From Cryobacterium lactosi (GTDB lineage: Bacteria > Actinomycetota > Actinomycetes > Actinomycetales > Microbacteriaceae): 64,000 bases of DNA. Numbering within the stretch: the first letter of the stretch is position 1; each line of letters starts with the position of its first letter. The notes beneath the pieces are model-generated. The model saw only the letters and a program-made list of their open reading frames with translations, was not told where the DNA came from and made no database searches. Positions 52,083 to 60,969 of this stretch are shown piece by piece. The stretch covers positions 124,743 to 188,742 of the forward strand of contig NZ_SOHM01000008.1 in assembly GCF_004403945.1 (NCBI RefSeq), in the 5' to 3' direction. Position numbers and translations under genes: made by a program.

Positions 52083-55000
52083 TCACTGCCGGTGAGGGGC
52101 GGCCGCCGAAACGGCCGAAGCGGTTGAACTCGCGGTGAGTTCGCCCAATTTGCTGCGCAGGGTGTGCACGTAGGTGTCGTGCACGCTCTGGGGATCGTCG
52201 TGGAAGAGCAGCATCGCTGGCAGCGATGTCGCGAAGTAGTCGACGCGGGCGGGCGTGCCTGCGAGCTCGACGAGGTAGTCGTCGAATTCGTCAACGAGCG
52301 TATCCGCCGCAACGTGGTCGCCGAGACGGCGCAGGGCACGAATCGAGAACAGTGTCTGCTCGCTGAACCGGCGGGTGGTCATGTCGATGAAGTCGCCGGT
52401 GGCGTGCGCGGCCAAGGTCCAGGCCGCGCGGGCGCCCGGCTCGTCGCCGGCCGCGAGCAGCGCTTCGCCGAGCAGCCAGTGCAGATCGGCCGAGTTGGCG
52501 AGCGGATGCCGCGCCTCGCCAAGCGATTCTGGCGGCGTGATCGCCGCGTGCACGTGCGCCAGCGCGGCGGTCGGTTCGCCGGCGGCGAGGTCCTGCTCGG
52601 CCAGGGCGGTGCAGGCGTTCTGCCAGGCCAGGAGCACCTGGCCTTCGCCGCCTTCCCAGGGCTGGAACACCCGGCCGAGCATGAGCTCGCGCGCCTCGTT
52701 GGCTCGGTCGACGGCGGTGAGCAGGCCGGCGTGCACCACGGTGAGGTCGTCGCGGCGACCGGCCAGCAGCCGGTGCGCCTCGAGACGGTCGAGCCGGTCG
52801 GCCGGGGTGGCGCCGGTGCGGGCGAGCAGCTGGTCGTATTCGTAGAGCAGCTTGGCGTCCTGGGGCGCGTGGCCGACGGCGACGGCGAAGTGTTCGAGTG
52901 CGGCGGCCGGGTCGCGCTGCACGTTGTAGGCGGCGATACCCAGGTTGCGGTGCACGAGCGCGGCGGTCTGGGCATCCGGAGCGTGCTCGGCGGCGGCCTG
53001 CCAGACGGTGATGGCGTCGGTGTAACGCTTCTTGTCGTAATACCAGGAGCCCAGCAGCGCGGCGGCGCGGGCATCGGTGCCGTCGGCGCCGAGGGCCGCT
53101 TCGAGTGCGGCGACGTCTGCGAGCCGGGAGGGCAGGCAGTGCCGGGAGTCGGCGGCACGGGCATCCTGCCGGGCGGAGGCAGCTTCGTCGGTGCGGCCGG
53201 CCGCGTCGAGCAGCCGGGCGCGGTGGTAGTGCGCGAGGGGGGCTACCTGCACCTGGCCGAGCGCGGTGTCGGTGGAGGCGCTCACGGCAGTGGCCAGCAG
53301 TTCGATCGCGGTGTCGGTGTGCCCGGTCTCGGCGTACTCCAGGGCCACGTCGAGCAAGGTGGGCGCGTCGGTGGACAGCTCGAGGCCGGCCAAGTGCCGA
53401 GTCCACTGGTCGAGCGGGTCGCGGGCCAGCTGCTCGGCGAGCACCCGGTCTGCTTCGGCGACGGCGCCGCTGCCACGCAGGGCGAGGGCGAGTAGCGCGT
53501 TGGCCTGTAGGTGTTCGGGGTTGTGGCGCAGCAGTTCGAGCAGCGCGTCGCGGCTGGCGGCGAGGTCGCCGGCACGGGCGTGCAGCCGGGCCAGGGCGTG
53601 GCCGGCGGGCACCCGCCAGGCGTCGTTCCAGGTGGCCTTGGCCAGGTAGTCCATGGCCTCGGCGTCGCGGCCCTGGTGCACGAGCGTAATGCCGAGTCGG
53701 TAGTGCGCCTCACCGTCGGCGGGGTTGGGCACCCGGGCGAGCAGCCGGTCGATGGCGGTGCGCAGGTGCGCCTCGGCGTCGGCGTGCCGGCCGGCGCGTT
53801 CCCGCCGGGCGGCCAGGGCCACGTTGCAGCGCACGTCGCCGGGGTCGCGGCGCAGGGCCTCCTCCCAGTACGGCTCTGGAGCGCGGGTGGCGTGCCGGTA
53901 CTGGTCGAGGTACTGCCCGGTGTAGAAGAGTTCGTCGATCGAGGCGATGCTGGCGGGGTCGGCCGGTTCGGTGGCCGGGGCTGGGGTCGCGGTGTCCTCG
54001 GCGGGATCGCGCGGGGTCCACGTGACGAGCACGGTGTCGCCGTCACGCACGGTGAGGGTGAGTTCGCTGGCGCGATAGCCGCCATCGAGGCGCAGCTCGT
54101 GCCGGTAGGCCTGGCTAGGAGCGAGATCGGCGGAGGCGGTGAAGACCGCGCGGCCGCCGGCATCCGTCACCTCGATGGTGGCGCCGGCGACGACCCGGGT
54201 GGCGGCCACGCCGATCACCACGGTGGTGCCAGCGTCCGCACCAGCGGTCACATCGAGCCGCACGGCGGCGTCGCGGGAGGCCTGGTGGGCGGCGCCGATG
54301 CGGGTGATCGGGTACCAGAACTGGCTGAAGGTCTTGGTCTCGCCGGGGGCAATGAAGCTGAAGTCGGGCTGGTTGTCGGTGAAGGCACCGGCCATCAGCT
54401 CCACGTAGGGGCCGTCGCCGTCGGTGAGGTTGCGGTCCCAGGCCCAGCCGAACTCGGCGTTGCCCCAGGTCCACTGCTTCTTGCCCGGTGCCACGGTGTG
54501 GTCGGCCCAGTAGACGAAGCCGGCCTCGAGGCCGTGGTCGTAGCCGCCGAAGAAGTCGTCCTGGGTGGCCACGACCATATAAGAGGTGGGCACCGGGATG
54601 TTGCGGTACCAGTCGAGCCGGTCGCCGTCGGGGCGCTCGGCAGTGACCTGGGCGGGGTAGTCGACGCCGTAGTAGTGGCCGTCGACGGCGGGGAAGGTGG
54701 CGACGGCGCGCTTGGCGTGGTCGGCGACGAACTCCACGTCGGTGGGGAAGAACGACTGGTAGTCGTCGTTCACGGCGGCGGCCACGTTGGCCCACCAGAG
54801 AAAGGTCTGGGTGGCGTCGGTGCGGTTGTAGAGCCGCACGCGGGCCTCGACCACCGAGCTGTCGGGGCGCAAGCGGATGCCGTGCATGCCCTTCATCCGG
54901 TTCATCGGGTCGTGGTCGCTGCACCAGACCGTAATGGCGCCGTCGGCTTCGCGTTCGATCTCCCAGTCGGTGGGCAGGAACGTGCCGGGCCGGTGGTGCT

Positions 55001-55487
55001 GCGGCCAGTTGAACTCGACGCCGCCCGAGATCCACGGGCCGGCCAGGCCAACCAGAGCCGGCTTGATCACGTTGTTGCGGTAGAAGAAGTCGTAGTCGGC
55101 CACCTTGTCGTAGCCGATGTGGATGCGGCCGCCGAGCTGCGGCAGGATCACCAGGCGCACCCACTCGTTCTCGAGGTGGATGGCGTCCCAGGCGTACGGG
55201 CGCTTCTCCTGCTCGATCCGTTCGTGGAACGGCAGCGGGTAGACCTTGCCCGAGGAGCCCTGGTAGACCCGGTTCTCCAGGAAGGCCGGGTAGTCCTCCG
55301 GTTCCACCGGGAGGTAGGTATCGATGATCAGGGGCTCGGACCAGGCCGCGACCTTGTCGCCGGCGAACTCTGCCGGAACGGGCGGAAGCTCAATCGTCGA
55401 CTCCCCATCGGTGACCGTGGTCTCGCCGCTGATGGGCGGAATCACGAGGTCAGGCGTAGCGGGGAAGTCGTTCTCGGCATTGAGCAT
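52083..55487 (-). CDS. DUF5107 and TPR-repeat protein
   Basis: 1134 aa, soluble, no signal peptide. The N-terminal half (about 45-430) is DUF5107 ('VRLVILPQLGGRIHIGYDK', 'ISGGVEFNWPQHHRPGTF', 'FWYPITRIG'), whose look is that of a galactose-mutarotase-like or hydrolase beta-sandwich. The C-terminal half (about 530-1100) consists of helical TPR repeats ('EALRRDPGDVRCNVALAARR', 'AEHAPDAQTAALVHRNLG'). It opens the sugar operon, divergent from the AraC regulator, and so probably processes or senses the imported glycoside. Function unproven. Confidence 0.82.
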   Translation of the reverse strand: MLNAENDFPATPDLVIPPISGETTVTDGESTIELPPVPAEFAGDKVAAWSEPLIIDTYLPVEPEDYPAFLENRVYQGSSGKVYPLPFHERIEQEKRPYAWDAIHLENEWVRLVILPQLGGRIHIGYDKVADYDFFYRNNVIKPALVGLAGPWISGGVEFNWPQHHRPGTFLPTDWEIEREADGAITVWCSDHDPMNRMKGMHGIRLRPDSSVVEARVRLYNRTDATQTFLWWANVAAAVNDDYQSFFPTDVEFVADHAKRAVATFPAVDGHYYGVDYPAQVTAERPDGDRLDWYRNIPVPTSYMVVATQDDFFGGYDHGLEAGFVYWADHTVAPGKKQWTWGNAEFGWAWDRNLTDGDGPYVELMAGAFTDNQPDFSFIAPGETKTFSQFWYPITRIGAAHQASRDAAVRLDVTAGADAGTTVVIGVAATRVVAGATIEVTDAGGRAVFTASADLAPSQAYRHELRLDGGYRASELTLTVRDGDTVLVTWTPRDPAEDTATPAPATEPADPASIASIDELFYTGQYLDQYRHATRAPEPYWEEALRRDPGDVRCNVALAARRERAGRHADAEAHLRTAIDRLLARVPNPADGEAHYRLGITLVHQGRDAEAMDYLAKATWNDAWRVPAGHALARLHARAGDLAASRDALLELLRHNPEHLQANALLALALRGSGAVAEADRVLAEQLARDPLDQWTRHLAGLELSTDAPTLLDVALEYAETGHTDTAIELLATAVSASTDTALGQVQVAPLAHYHRARLLDAAGRTDEAASARQDARAADSRHCLPSRLADVAALEAALGADGTDARAAALLGSWYYDKKRYTDAITVWQAAAEHAPDAQTAALVHRNLGIAAYNVQRDPAAALEHFAVAVGHAPQDAKLLYEYDQLLARTGATPADRLDRLEAHRLLAGRRDDLTVVHAGLLTAVDRANEARELMLGRVFQPWEGGEGQVLLAWQNACTALAEQDLAAGEPTAALAHVHAAITPPESLGEARHPLANSADLHWLLGEALLAAGDEPGARAAWTLAAHATGDFIDMTTRRFSEQTLFSIRALRRLGDHVAADTLVDEFDDYLVELAGTPARVDYFATSLPAMLLFHDDPQSVHDTYVHTLRSKLGELTASSTASAVSAAAPHRQ

Positions 55488-55577
55488 GTTGAAAGATTAT
55501 GAGGTGCTTTCGCGGATGCGTAGGAGATTTCTCCGGGCTTTCTGGACGAAACGCTGATTTACCGTCACACTGAGCGA

Positions 55578-56444
55578 ATGACGATCGCCGACGGTTTCCC
55601 CGGCCAGCGCATGCTGGTGCTCCCCCGCCCCCGCGTGCGGGAGGCCCTGCAGCAGCCCGGCACCTCCCACCTGGTGGTGACCGACTGCGGCTACTTCCCC
55701 GAAGCCCACTCGCACGGCCGGGTGCGCTCAACACCGATCTCGCAGGCGGTGATCATCGTGTGTGCCAAGGGCGGCGGCTGGTGCGAAACACCGGCCGGAC
55801 GGTTCCCGGTCACCGCCGGCCAGGTGATCATCCTGCCGCCGGGGCATCCGCATTCATACGGCTCGAACGAGGACACCCCGTGGACGCTCTGGTGGCTGCA
55901 CGTCACCGGCCGCGACCTGCCCGAGTTCCTCACCGCGGCCGGCATGACGCCGGATGCCCCGATCCGCACCCCGTCGGACGTGTACCGGGTGGTGGCGTTG
56001 ATCGCCGAGGTGCTGCAGTCGATGGAGCGCGACACCACCACCGCGAGCCTGCTCGCCGCCGCGGGTGCCGCCTGGCATCTGATGGCCCTGCTCGCCTCCG
56101 ACCGTTCCACCGGCGACGGCCGCTACGCCGCCATCGACCGCGCCGCCGAATACCTGCGCACCCACATCGACGACCACGTGAGCGTCGCCGAGCTCGCCGC
56201 CATGTCACGCCTGAGCGGCTCCCACTTCGCCGCCCTCTTCAAGAGCCGCATCGGCTACCCCGCCCTGCAATACCAAACCCAGCTAAGGATGGCCCGCGCC
56301 CGCGAACTCCTGGACACTACCGACCAATCCATCGCCGCGGTCGCCGCCGCCACCGGCTACCCCGACAGCTTCTACTTCGCCCGCCAGTTTAAAAAGGTGC
56401 ACGGGGTGACGCCGTTCGGGTATCGGGGGCAGCGGAAGGGTTGA
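55578..56444 (+). CDS. AraC family transcriptional regulator
   Basis: 288 aa. The N-terminal cupin-type sugar-sensing domain has 'EAHSHGRVRSTPISQAVIIV' and 'VTAGQVIILPPGHPHSYGS'. Two HTH motifs occupy the last 100 residues: 'VSVAELAAMSRLSGSHFAALF' and 'IAAVAAATGYPDSFYFARQF'. It is divergent from the DUF5107-ABC operon (90 bp between start codons) and is its likely activator. Its last 310 bp are repeated with decay at 58822-59128. Confidence 0.92.
   Translation: MTIADGFPGQRMLVLPRPRVREALQQPGTSHLVVTDCGYFPEAHSHGRVRSTPISQAVIIVCAKGGGWCETPAGRFPVTAGQVIILPPGHPHSYGSNEDTPWTLWWLHVTGRDLPEFLTAAGMTPDAPIRTPSDVYRVVALIAEVLQSMERDTTTASLLAAAGAAWHLMALLASDRSTGDGRYAAIDRAAEYLRTHIDDHVSVAELAAMSRLSGSHFAALFKSRIGYPALQYQTQLRMARARELLDTTDQSIAAVAAATGYPDSFYFARQFKKVHGVTPFGYRGQRKG
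56134..56443 (+). repeat. Direct repeat, intact copy (3' end of the araC-type gene)
   Basis: This stretch encodes both HTH motifs of the AraC protein and is matched by 58822-59128 at an offset of 2688 bp with scattered substitutions and a 1-bp loss near the end. The two copies bracket the AbiJ-type, Imm5-like and small membrane-protein genes. Confidence 0.9.
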
Positions 56445-56510
56445 AGCCCGCCGAATCGGCGCGATCGAGATTTATGGTTTCGCGCCGGCTTGCTTCCCTT
56501 CAAGATCAGC

Positions 56511-57365
56511 TCAGATCAGGCCAGCCTTGCGCCCGACTTCGATCACGTGGGAGACGAACGCGGAGCAGGTTACGAGCATGTACTTGGCAAGTGCTTGGTC
56601 CGCATCCGGCGCCTCAATGCTTCCGTGCCGGATTCCATCGGCGTCTGACACCCACCCATACATTTTCGACCACGCAACGGCTAATGCCGGGTGAATACTG
56701 ACGCCTGATACCTCAAGTCGCTTCAGAGCGGAGCCTAAAGTGTGTTCCCCTGTGACCGAAACGCAGACAGCTTCGACCGCCGAAATCGATTCCTTGATCG
56801 AGTTAGGGAAGTCAGGATTATGGCGATCTGCGAGGAGTTCCACTGCTCGCTCTAAATGATGCCGTGCTCCGTTGAAGGCCGCCGTTGCATCGAGTGCACC
56901 TGTGACAGCCCCGGCCTCTGCGCTACTGGCTATTGGCGTGACTTCCAATCCGATGAAGCGATACTCAACCAGGAATCGCTCAAATCGATCGTTGAAGGCG
57001 CCAACAATAGCTGGGACGGCGCCTTGGGTGTACTGGTCCTCAAATCGTTTAACGTAGCCCACGATTGCCTCGACCAAGTCAAGCGCATCAAACCATTCCT
57101 CGGTGAGAATCGTGCTCTTAATGCGTGACCACACTGCGGAATCCGAAGGCTGCTCGTCGGCGGGTCGCCTGAACTCCCAAGTCCAGACTGCGCTCAATAT
57201 GTGGTCACAGGTTTTGCTCCGGTACCTTCGCGTTTGGTCATTAAGGACGGTGCGAAGGGTGTTTGTTACGTTCCAGATTTCAGTACGTGTTTGCTCATCA
57301 AGCGCGTCTGTTTGAGTGATGGAGCGGACCGCGCGATAGCCCTGCCGTTCCGCGAATGATGTCAT
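56511..57365 (-). CDS. AbiJ-NTD4-type protein (abortive infection-like)
   Basis: 284 aa. The start 'FAERQGYRAVRSITQTDALD' with 'TRTEIWNVTNTLRTV' matches the N-terminal domain 4 of AbiJ-type proteins, and the C-terminal helical domain has 'ARHHLERAVELLADRHNPDFPNSIKESISAVEAVCVSVTG', also typical. AbiJ proteins protect lactococci against phage by an unknown growth-arresting mechanism. No toxin catalytic residues are visible here. It is the first gene of the island after the AraC gene, on the opposite strand, and of lower G+C than its left neighbours. Confidence 0.7.
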   Translation of the reverse strand: MTSFAERQGYRAVRSITQTDALDEQTRTEIWNVTNTLRTVLNDQTRRYRSKTCDHILSAVWTWEFRRPADEQPSDSAVWSRIKSTILTEEWFDALDLVEAIVGYVKRFEDQYTQGAVPAIVGAFNDRFERFLVEYRFIGLEVTPIASSAEAGAVTGALDATAAFNGARHHLERAVELLADRHNPDFPNSIKESISAVEAVCVSVTGEHTLGSALKRLEVSGVSIHPALAVAWSKMYGWVSDADGIRHGSIEAPDADQALAKYMLVTCSAFVSHVIEVGRKAGLI

Positions 57366-57799
57366 GTGGATAGATTAGCGACGGCTGCGGACAGCCCCGG
57401 GCCATCCGCTTTCGGACAGTTCACGAGAATGGGTCTGTGCACCGCTCGAGCCAGTTCGCTGGCGCCTACATGTTTGCACGCCCGCGCACCTCCGAGGTAG
57501 AGATTTCGGGAACGGGCGCAGGCGCTAATCACCTAACCCTCTAAACGTTCACTCCCTTATGAAGGGTGAGGGCATTGGAGAGCCGAAGGCGGTGCTCGAA
57601 GCATCCACCGTTCGCGGACCCTGCCTGCAGGCCGCCAGACACATTGAACGACTCCGAGCCCAAGCCGATGCCCTCCCGTCGCCAGATGGCCGCCCCGGAC
57701 GTGTACGTGTACGCAAGGCTTACTGACCATGCCCGCAGTGCCGCTGCCCTGTCGTCTCGGTAGCCGATCCAATTCTTAGACCAAGTGCAAAGATGAAGC
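57366..57799. other. Intergenic stretch of the island, 434 bp
   Basis: Between the AbiJ-type gene and the Imm5-like gene, which diverge. Both promoters should be here. I see no convincing small gene, RNA or repeat; open frames here overlap and lack ribosome-binding sites. Confidence 0.5.
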
Positions 57800-58333
57800 A
57801 TGCTCTCCCCACAATCATTGAGCGAGAACGACCGCCGAGTCGTCGCCGCTTGGGCCGCGGATTGCGCTGAACGCGTTCTGTCCTTGTTCGAGCACGAGGC
57901 GCCAGGCGACGAGCGAGCACGGGATGGAATCGAGCGCGCCCGGGCTTTCGCCCGCGGAGAGTTGGACACGGCAGGCGAGATTCGTCGGCGCTTCGTCGCG
58001 GGCCGTGGCGCCCAGGTTGCCGCATCCCCCGCTGGCAAAGCTGCAGCCTGGGCGGCCGGCCAAGCATCCGGTGTCGCGCATATGGGCGCGCACGCTCTCG
58101 GCGCTGCTGCCTACGCGGCCAAAGCGGCCCAGTTGGCGGCCCCCGACGGCGGAGGTGCAGCTGAGATTGTGTGGCAGTTGGCCAACATGAGTCAGGCCGT
58201 GAAGATCGCACTCCGACAACTGCCACTCCTCGGGGAGGATTCGTCCGGCCCGCTCGGTTCTGGGCTACTTGCCTCTGGTGTTCTCGGAGAGAACGTCCGA
58301 TCCCTTCAGTCCTCACTTAACGGCACTGCGTAG
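57800..58333 (+). CDS. Imm5-like immunity protein
   Basis: 177 aa, all-helical, Ala-rich. 'DRRVVAAWAADCAERVLSLFE' followed by 'GDERARDGIERARAFARGE' and Ala-rich helices with 'GVAHMGAHALGAAAYAAKAAQL' matches the Imm5-like (putative immunity) family of polymorphic-toxin systems. No toxin gene is adjacent on either side, so it is an orphan immunity gene or has another role. Start ATG at 57800 has only a weak ribosome-binding site. Confidence 0.7.
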   Translation: MLSPQSLSENDRRVVAAWAADCAERVLSLFEHEAPGDERARDGIERARAFARGELDTAGEIRRRFVAGRGAQVAASPAGKAAAWAAGQASGVAHMGAHALGAAAYAAKAAQLAAPDGGGAAEIVWQLANMSQAVKIALRQLPLLGEDSSGPLGSGLLASGVLGENVRSLQSSLNGTA

Positions 58334-58482
58334 CTCGCGTGCCTCAGTGCCCGAGAGCCGGTAGCCCTGCGGACACGTGACTGGCCGCGTTCCACCGGCC
58401 GGGGGATGTGTTACCGCCAACTGGCGGTTAGCTTTGGTTCGAATCGAGCATTGTGCTTCGGAGACACGGATGGGGAGGGCTC

Positions 58483-58791
58483 ATGGATTTTGTGATCGCC
58501 GGCATGGTCGTGGTGCTTGTTATCTTCCCGTTTGTCTATCCGCGGTGGCGAAAATTGGAGATTGTGCGCAAGAAGAAACGCAACCCGCGCAAGGTCTCTG
58601 CAGGCGGGCTGGTGGCTCCTTTCGATGAAGTGTTCCATCCGACGGCATACTCAGCGATCCTCCTATGGGAAGCAGAGAAGTCGATTCCGGCCCCCACACC
58701 GGACGCGGACGGTAACTGGCCAGATCTAGAGTGCGGTCGGATCACGATCTCTATTGGCGAGACGGAGAACAGGGCCACTTCTGGCAATTGA
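58483..58791 (+). CDS. Small membrane-anchored hypothetical protein
   Basis: 102 aa from the ATG at 58483 with GGGAGGG upstream. An N-terminal membrane helix ('FVIAGMVVVLVIFPFVYP') is followed by a basic stretch 'RRWRKLEIVRKKKRNPRK'-like and a C-terminal part with 'DEVFHPTAYSAILLWEAEK' and 'ITISIG'. I recall related proteins of unknown function in Microbacteriaceae. The decayed AraC copy starts 31 bp after its stop. Confidence 0.65.
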   Translation: MDFVIAGMVVVLVIFPFVYPRWRKLEIVRKKKRNPRKVSAGGLVAPFDEVFHPTAYSAILLWEAEKSIPAPTPDADGNWPDLECGRITISIGETENRATSGN

Positions 58792-58821
58792 AAACAGACC
58801 CACTGTTGTGTGGTTCTAGCC

Positions 58822-59128
58822 TCGACCGCGCCGCCGAATACCTGCGCACCCACATCGACGACCACGTGAGCGTCGCCGAGCTCGCCGCCATGTCGCGCTT
58901 GAGCGGCTCCCACTTCGCCGCCCTCGTTAAGAGCTGAATCGGCTACCCCGCCCTGCAATACCAAACCCAGCTACGGATGGCCCGGGCCCGCGAACTCCTG
59001 GACACCACCGACCAGTCCATCGCCGCGGTCGCCTCCGCCACCGGCTACCCCGACAGCTTCTACTTCGCCCGCCAGTTCAAGAAAGTGCACGACATGACGC
59101 CGTCCGGGTACCGGGGCAGCGGAAAGGC
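58822..59128 (+). pseudogene. Decayed duplicate of the 3' end of the AraC-type regulator gene
   Basis: This segment matches 56134-56443 closely. An in-frame TGA at 58935-58937 replaces the Arg codon after 'FKS' of the intact gene (there CGC), and one G is missing in the last 30 bp, so the reading frame is broken twice. No promoter or N-terminal domain is present. It is a non-functional fragment left by duplication or by recombination that inserted the DNA between the copies. Confidence 0.9.
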
Positions 59129-59522
59129 TAAGCACAGCCAGGCATCGCCCTGGCGCTTGTTGGCATCTGAACGGAATAAGACACAGTCTGAACGGCTCTC
59201 AGTATCCGCATGAGTACGGTCTGAACAGGCGATGACTGCTGCTGTTTGTGCTTAGCCATGATTTCTCCATCTACTGCGGAGCTGCCCGGCGGGAAGCTCG
59301 TCGCGATGTACATTCGCGGGCAGCATCTGTCCCCTGGGCGGCGCTAGCCGCCATCGCGCTGAAGGAGAGCATTGGACGGCGCGTCACTACCCGAGCTGGG
59401 GTGGGCGATCTACCAGTTAGGGACCGCTTTTCAGGCGCGAACATAGATACCAGCTTCAACCGGGCAATCGGTTCTATCTGACTGGGCTCGTGCCGGGCGG
59501 AGCTGCCACTAGTCTCCGAAGT
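59129..59522. other. Intergenic stretch after the AraC remnant, 394 bp
   Basis: No gene recognised. Three TCTGAAC motifs occur between 59160 and 59230. A 43-codon frame on the minus strand (59128-59259) with GGAG before its ATG is possible but unsupported. Confidence 0.5.
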
Positions 59523-60443
59523 ATGTCCAAGTTCGATTTCTCAATACCTGCGGCCAAGGTCGACGCGGCCAGCCTTCGTCGGATCATCGAGGGCATTCGC
59601 CCGATCGCCGTGGAGGTAGCGCAAAGTGACCTCCTCCGTGTTCAAGAAGACAACGAAACCGGGATCCATTTGGGCCGGAGTCATATCGAAGAGGCGAAAG
59701 ACGCTATTGCCGCTGGTGGCGAGGTTTCAATGCAGATAAGGAAACTGAAAGAACTCAGCGGTGTGGTGCACGAATTTGATGCTTTGGGAGAGCATCTGCC
59801 GTTGGAGAGGATCGACAACTGTGACAGTGCCGAACTAGTGGCGGCTAGCTACAACGGGGGCTATTGGGGACAGCTGAAGTTGAAAATCTCTGAGTGGGGA
59901 TGCGACGTGTCGATCGACGCTGCCACCGCTGTTATCGAGCGAATTGGGGCAGTGGCAAAAAATGCCCTGGCCGCCACGGTCGATGCCAGCCGACTCGCTG
60001 CGACGCAACGCCCCTTCAAAGTCTTCATCGGGCACGGCTCAGACCCTCAGTGGAAGTACCTATACGAGATGTTCAGCAAAGTGCACGGCTTTAATGTCGA
60101 AGCGTTCGAGTCGTCCGAGCGTGCCGGCACCCATACCCTGTTCGTCGTCGACAAAATGATTCGGTCAAGCAGTGTCGCTTTGGTCGTAATGACTGGTGAA
60201 GATGAAATGGCCGATGGGTCCATGCGAGCCCGTGAAAACGTCGTCCACGAACTCGGTTATTGCCAAGGAGCGCTAGGGATAGATCGAACGATCGTTCTTT
60301 TGGAGGAAGGAACTAGCGAGCCCTCCAACATTGCAGGGCTAACGCAAATCCGGTTCGCCAAGAATTCGCTGATCGATGCCCAGGACAAGATCCTTAATAC
60401 GCTGAATCTCCACAAACGAGCACAGGACTTCAGCGAGATTTAG
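59523..60443 (+). CDS. TIR-like (CAP12/Pycsar-effector type) protein with helical N-terminal domain
   Basis: 306 aa from the ATG at 59523 (an ATG at 59490 is less likely). Residues 164-294 are a TIR-like nucleotide-binding domain: 'FKVFIGHGSDPQWKYLYEM', 'DKMIRSSSVALVVMTGEDE', 'RARENVVHELGYCQGALG' (Glu243 at the catalytic position) and 'EPSNIAGLTQIRF'. Such domains degrade NAD+ on activation in defence systems. Residues 1-160 are a predicted helical/mixed region that I do not recognise and that probably senses a trigger or oligomerises. No cyclase or sensor gene is adjacent, so it may act alone. Lower G+C than the core genome. Confidence 0.75.
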   Translation: MSKFDFSIPAAKVDAASLRRIIEGIRPIAVEVAQSDLLRVQEDNETGIHLGRSHIEEAKDAIAAGGEVSMQIRKLKELSGVVHEFDALGEHLPLERIDNCDSAELVAASYNGGYWGQLKLKISEWGCDVSIDAATAVIERIGAVAKNALAATVDASRLAATQRPFKVFIGHGSDPQWKYLYEMFSKVHGFNVEAFESSERAGTHTLFVVDKMIRSSSVALVVMTGEDEMADGSMRARENVVHELGYCQGALGIDRTIVLLEEGTSEPSNIAGLTQIRFAKNSLIDAQDKILNTLNLHKRAQDFSEI

Positions 60444-60622
60444 ACGACCGACAAGGGATAGCTGAGCGGTCACAGCTGCCAACGCATACAACCCTCTCTG
60501 ACGCTTGCGCGATCGCTGCTCGATGGGAGGCAGGGGGTAGATGCTCCAGAAGGATGTGTACTACGCTTGAATCAAATGCAGCTGCCCTGATTCAATCCGG
60601 GCGAATTTTTGGGGAGAATGAC

Positions 60623-60961
60623 ATGACAACCGGGACGCGAATCAGAAAATACCGTGATCTGGCCGGCTTGTCTCAGCGAGAACTCGAAAAACTAACTGAC
60701 ATCTCTCAATCCAGCATCGCCCGGCTTGAGAGGGACGAGAGGATCGCCAAGCCTTACGAGCTTTCGGCGCTTGCGTTGGCACTTGGGTGCCTTGACTCGA
60801 ACCTCATCGAGAATCATCCAGTGCGCGAGCGTCTTCGATACGCCGCTCGAACAACACCATTGACCACTCCCAACGTCGAACCGGTCAAGGATCATCTCTT
60901 CTACCTGCTGGAAATGGACACGTACCTCGCACGAGCGCTCAGCACTCTCACTTCTGCCTGA
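60623..60961 (+). CDS. XRE-type HTH regulator
   Basis: 112 aa from the ATG at 60623, with GGGGAG 7 bases upstream; the upstream frame is discounted. 'RIRKYRDLAGLSQRELEKLT' and 'ISQSSIARLERDERIAKPYELSALALAL' form the helix-turn-helix at about 5-60. The C-terminal 45 residues carry no known domain. It is followed after 8 bp by the ImmA/IrrE gene and is probably the autorepressor of this operon. Confidence 0.85.
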   Translation: MTTGTRIRKYRDLAGLSQRELEKLTDISQSSIARLERDERIAKPYELSALALALGCLDSNLIENHPVRERLRYAARTTPLTTPNVEPVKDHLFYLLEMDTYLARALSTLTSA

Positions 60962-60969
60962 CGCGAGGA

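Noticed and set aside
53511..55502. 663-codon plus-strand frame opposite the DUF5107 gene
   Set aside because: Antisense shadow with low-complexity composition and no motif or ribosome-binding site.
57540..57580. Short inverted repeat CTCCCTTATGAAGGGTGAG as a terminator or RNA
   Set aside because: Only a weak 7-8 bp stem with no T tract or conserved context.
57541..58038. 165-codon minus-strand frame in the island
   Set aside because: It overlaps the Imm5-like gene on the other strand, which has recognisable family motifs; this frame has none.
59128..59259. 43-codon minus-strand frame with GGAG before its ATG
   Set aside because: Too short and without relatives I recognise; the repeated VQT triplets come from repeated TCTGAAC motifs. 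It remains possible.
59248..59481. 77-codon plus-strand frame before the TIR gene
   Set aside because: No ribosome-binding site, no motif, and an amino-acid composition like random GC-rich DNA.
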